From Neocallimastix lanati (nom. inval.) (taxonomy: Eukaryota > Neocallimastigomycota > Neocallimastigomycetes > Neocallimastigales > Neocallimastigaceae), in NCBI GenBank assembly GCA_016946835.1, contig JACVTC010000014.1:717501-740000 (forward strand): a stretch of 22,500 nt of DNA. Reading direction: 5' to 3'. The first letter of the stretch is position 1, and each line of letters starts with the position of its first letter. Both the position numbers and the translations under genes were made by a program. The notes under the pieces were generated by a model. That model made no database searches. It was not told the DNA's origin and saw only the letters and a list, made by a program, of their open reading frames with translations. Positions 18,873-22,500 of the stretch are shown one piece after another.

Positions 18873-19139
18873 TTAATTCAATTATAACATTTTTTATTAT
18901 TATATATTAGAAATTATAAAATAACAAAATATTAAAGTAAAAAAAAAAAAAAAATTATTTATTAAAAATACTATCATAATTTTATAGGTTTAACTTTTAT
19001 AACTTTATCAAAATCTATTTAATCTTATTTTCTTAATAGTAATAATTAATATTATTTGCTAATAGTTATAATTTATGCAATAATAAAAAGAAAATTTTTT
19101 GAAAAAAAAAAATCGTTTATACTCATTTACTTAATATAA

Positions 19140-19181
<42 letters not shown>

Positions 19182-19210
19182 ATTATTATTATTATTATTA
19201 TTATTATTAT
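19140..19210. repeat. TTA trinucleotide microsatellite
   Basis: About 23 TTA units with one break (ttaatatta). Confidence 0.9.
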
Positions 19211-19467
19211 GATCATTACTATGTTATTGCTATTCATTTTTAGCCCTATTAATTTTATTACATACCATTAAAAATAATAATAAGAATAAGAATAAGAATA
19301 ATAATAATAATAATAATTTAAAAAAAAAAAAAAAAGATTATATTATTTAGTATAATTATTATTAGGTTTATATTATTGTTATATTTAGTTTTTGTGTTAT
19401 TATTTAATTATCTCATTTAGATTATAATTTTTTATTCTGTTAGACTAGGAATATATTTTTTTTCTAC

Positions 19468-19573
<106 letters not shown>

Positions 19574-19881
19574 TATATTTTATTTGTATTTATTTTTTTA
19601 TTTATTTACTTTATTAAAATGTTTTACTTTAAATATACTCCATAAAAGAATTGCAAAGAAAAAATTATATTTAAATTATAATTTATGTAATTATTTATAT
19701 AATTATATATATATATATATTTTTTATTTTTTTGTTATTTTTTTATTTAAAATTTTATTCATTTATTTTATTTATTTTATATTATATTATATTATATTGT
19801 ATTGTATTGTATGTATTAATTTTTTTTTTGTTTTTGTTTTTGTTCTTGGTTTGTTTTTTAATTAAAAAAAATATATATATA

Positions 19882-19890
19882 TATTTATTT

Positions 19891-19966
<76 letters not shown>

Positions 19967-19970
19967 TTTT
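19882..19970 (-). repeat. TTTA array in the MGM1 3' flank
   Basis: About 20 TTTA units begin 14 bases after the MGM1 stop. Read on the MGM1 strand they form overlapping AATAAA hexamers, so they could act as poly(A) signals; this is inference. Confidence 0.8.
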
Positions 19971-19984
19971 ACTAATATTATATA

Positions 19985-22397
19985 TTATTTATTATTTAAT
20001 TCTTTACGACGAATTAATTCATTTTGTCGACGAACAAGATAAACTAATTTATCCATAACTAATTCTAAGGCATCTTTACGATGTTGTAATTCAATATGAC
20101 GACGAATAGTTGGATTTTCGCAAGCAAACTTAGTTATTTCTTCTCTACTTAAATCATAGTATAATTTATTATCAACTTCTCTTGGGAATTGGAACATAAA
20201 TTCATTTAAAAGTTCAATTTGAATAAACATAACAGCAGAATTAGCTAATTTTTGGGAAATAACACTTAAAAATGTTTCTGGACAGCATGATTTTCCATTT
20301 GTTGAAGAGCATTGACGGCTTCTAAGAGCAGCAGCTCTTCCCTTTAAAACAGCAATTTCCTTTCTTAAAGCCATTGCTTCCTTTGCCTTTTCAATTAAAA
20401 CTGGGTTATACTGACGTGGTCTATTCATTTCCTTCTTAATAACTTTAGCTTCTTCATCTTCATCTAATTCATCAATGGATGAAGATAATTGTTCTGGAAC
20501 AAGCGTTTCCTCTTTTGTTTTGGGTACTTCTTCCTTTGGAAGTGGAACTGAAATTGAAGCTGAAGAGGCTTGATTACCAGCATTCATCTTTCTTTGATTT
20601 TGATGACGAATATATTTAACAGCAGTACGAAGTTTACGTCTTCCAACTTGAGATCTAATATCTTGCAATTTCTTTTGAGCCTCTTGAATATGTCTATCAA
20701 CTAAATCAATAGCTCTTTCCTTTCCACGTTCCCATTCAAGATCAGTACATTCAACTTCAAATTTTAATGGTTTAATAGTATTTTCAACTTGGTCAACAGT
20801 AGTATGGAATTTCTTCTTTAAAAGTTTTGAACTAAAATCTATAATCTTATTACAAGTACTTTCATGATAAGTAAATGGTTCCTTTGATGCAATTTCTCTA
20901 AGTTCATCTAAAACGATATCAACTACTAATTGAGTAGTAGCTCTACCAACACCACTCTTCGTTAAAGCAGCAGAACTCATGTCAATCTTAGATTTCCATA
21001 CTAAATCTTTTAAGCATAAGGAAGGGAATGCAACAACCTTTGGATCATCATAATATAAATCTTTACAAATATCCATAATTTTTTCTTCAAGCATATTTTC
21101 AATTTCTTCTCGAACTTCAGCTTTTCCAAATTTATTTGTGAATTCCTTAAATTGATGTTTCAAAGTATCCATTATATCAGCAGTATATGATTCAGCAGTA
21201 ATATGTCTATCATTATATTGAACCTTATATTGATATCTAACTTCTTCTAATTCATTTTGAACAGCATCAACAATACCATATAAATTTTGACCCATATTTT
21301 CTTCAAGAATAGTAGTTAAACGTTTTTTTAATGCAGATAAACCAACTTGAACATCTGGTTGATGGAAAATTGGATTATTTCTAAAGTATTGATCAGATTT
21401 TTGAGTTAAAGATAATTGTCTAGAGAAACCAGATTTACCTGGTGGTTTACAAACCATACCGACATAACCTAGTTCTAATGGATAATCATTATTAATTAAA
21501 AGATCAACACCTTTTTCTGGTTCAACAAGGTCCATTTTAGTAATAACACCAATTGTACGTTGACCATAAGGATCAACTTTACGACTATGAGTCAAAGCTT
21601 CAGAATTGGCTAAATCTACATCAGCAGATGAAATAGCTCTATATGATTATTTGTAATAATATATAAATAATATATTCAGTTTTAAATCATAATTTAAATT
21701 CATGCCATTAATTAATCATTAAATATAATTGATATAATTGATATAATTGATATAATTAATATAATTAATATTTTCATCAAATTTTTATTATATCTATAAT
21801 ATGTATATATATTATACTTACAAAATAATATTTGGTTCAACAATATATCTATCACAAAGTTCAACAATTTTTCTCTTTAAAATTGGTGGTTGTTTACGAT
21901 TAATAACTTGAATATAACCGGGTAAATCAATTAAAGTTAAATCTGGAACATTTGGAGAATAAATTTTTAATTCTATTGGGTCAGTAGAAATACATTCACT
22001 CTCAGAAACAGACTAAATATATAAATGTATTTTTTATCAATATAAAATTTAGATATTAAAATAATACATTTTATTTCATTAATACAATCTTTTATTATAA
22101 ATAACTAATAATAACAATTATATTATTATATATTAATATATATATTAATAATTGATTTTAAATTTTACCATATTTAATTCAGATAGAGTTCTTTGAATTT
22201 GAGTAAAATCAGTCATATTTTTCATACCAATTTCAGGGAACTCACCATATTCTTCTTCAGCATTTGGTGTATGAACTAAAGTCAATTCAATAGGTCTTTT
22301 AGAAAATAATAATTCAATATATTATTAAATATTTTCCAAAATTAAATTATTATAATATATGATAAATAAATACCTTCTTGTAACCATATTGTTACCC
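19985..22397 (-). CDS. MGM1: Mgm1/OPA1-type dynamin GTPase, 5' end outside window
   Basis: Drives inner-membrane fusion and cristae shape in mitochondria, by family. Visible exons: 22397-22374 (24 nt), 22295-22169, 22012-21822, 21638-19985; all joins are GT..AG and in frame, giving about 664 residues. Seen: switch I ([12 protein letters not shown]), G3 DLPGYIQV (21917-21928), Mgm1-like [16 protein letters not shown]4 TKMD (21530-21541), stalk segments such as [11 protein letters not shown] and [13 protein letters not shown], and a C-terminal effector helix [20 protein letters not shown]. These match yeast Mgm1, as I recall it, along the whole length and better than Dnm1 or Vps1. The P-loop exon, targeting signal and membrane anchor lie beyond 22500. 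A charged insert of about 55 residues (20423-20586) lies in the paddle region. The first Met-like start in the last exon (TTG at 21595) is not a start; the exon extends to 21638. Confidence 0.92.
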
Positions 22398-22461
22398 CTT
22401 TATAGATTATTATTTAATATTGATATTAATATAATAAAAAAAATTAAAAAAATAATAAAAA

Positions 22462-22492
<31 letters not shown>

Positions 22493-22500
22493 TAATAATA
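22398..22500 (-). other. MGM1 intron running out of the window
   Basis: Sequence before the 24-nt exon ends in TATAAAG on the coding strand, a usable acceptor, and reading through gives an in-frame TAA, so an intron is needed. It contains an ATA microsatellite (22463-22490). Confidence 0.7.

Noticed and set aside
19584-20058. Plus-strand frames rich in Tyr, Phe, Ile and Leu
   Set aside because: They run through TTTA arrays and then antisense to the MGM1 3' end.

Overview
The window looks like nuclear DNA from a very AT-rich, intron-containing fungus. The evidence is a division-II chitin synthase (QRRRW, FSWG), an SPX-RING protein and an Mgm1-type dynamin, all in frames broken by GT..AG introns. 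Non-coding DNA is almost pure A/T and full of TTA, TTTA and poly-A/T microsatellites. This base composition best fits an anaerobic gut fungus (Neocallimastigomycota). That assignment is inference and rests on style, not on a marker gene.

All three recognised genes are on the minus strand, head to tail. (1) Positions 1-1787 hold the start of an SPX-RING E3 ubiquitin ligase, cut by the window edge inside the RING. (2) Positions 1788-9842 are about 8 kb without a gene: A/T homopolymers, a 40-bp perfect palindrome, a telomere-like motif, a diverged tandem duplication of a non-coding block, and a roughly 0.57-kb TTATTTA satellite sitting inside one copy. (3) Positions 9843-17549 form one gene that I assemble from 12 exons, all joined in frame. 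It encodes a predicted 1571-residue protein: ankyrin repeats, an Asn/Asp/Ser-rich linker, a membrane segment with a cytochrome-b5-like region, and a complete division-II chitin synthase catalytic domain. (4) Positions 17550-19984 are its upstream region and the 3' flank of the next gene, again microsatellite-rich. (5) Positions 19985-22397 hold the 3' part (four exons seen) of MGM1, the inner-membrane fusion dynamin. Its 5' exons, including the P-loop, lie beyond the window.

The genes do not form an operon or an obvious pathway: phosphate sensing, cell-wall synthesis and organelle dynamics. The most interesting items are the ankyrin-chitin synthase fusion, the Mgm1 gene in a probable hydrogenosome-bearing fungus, very small exons (24, 33 and 34 nt), intronic AAT repeats that read as poly-Asn in frame with exons, and the duplicated non-coding block with its satellite.
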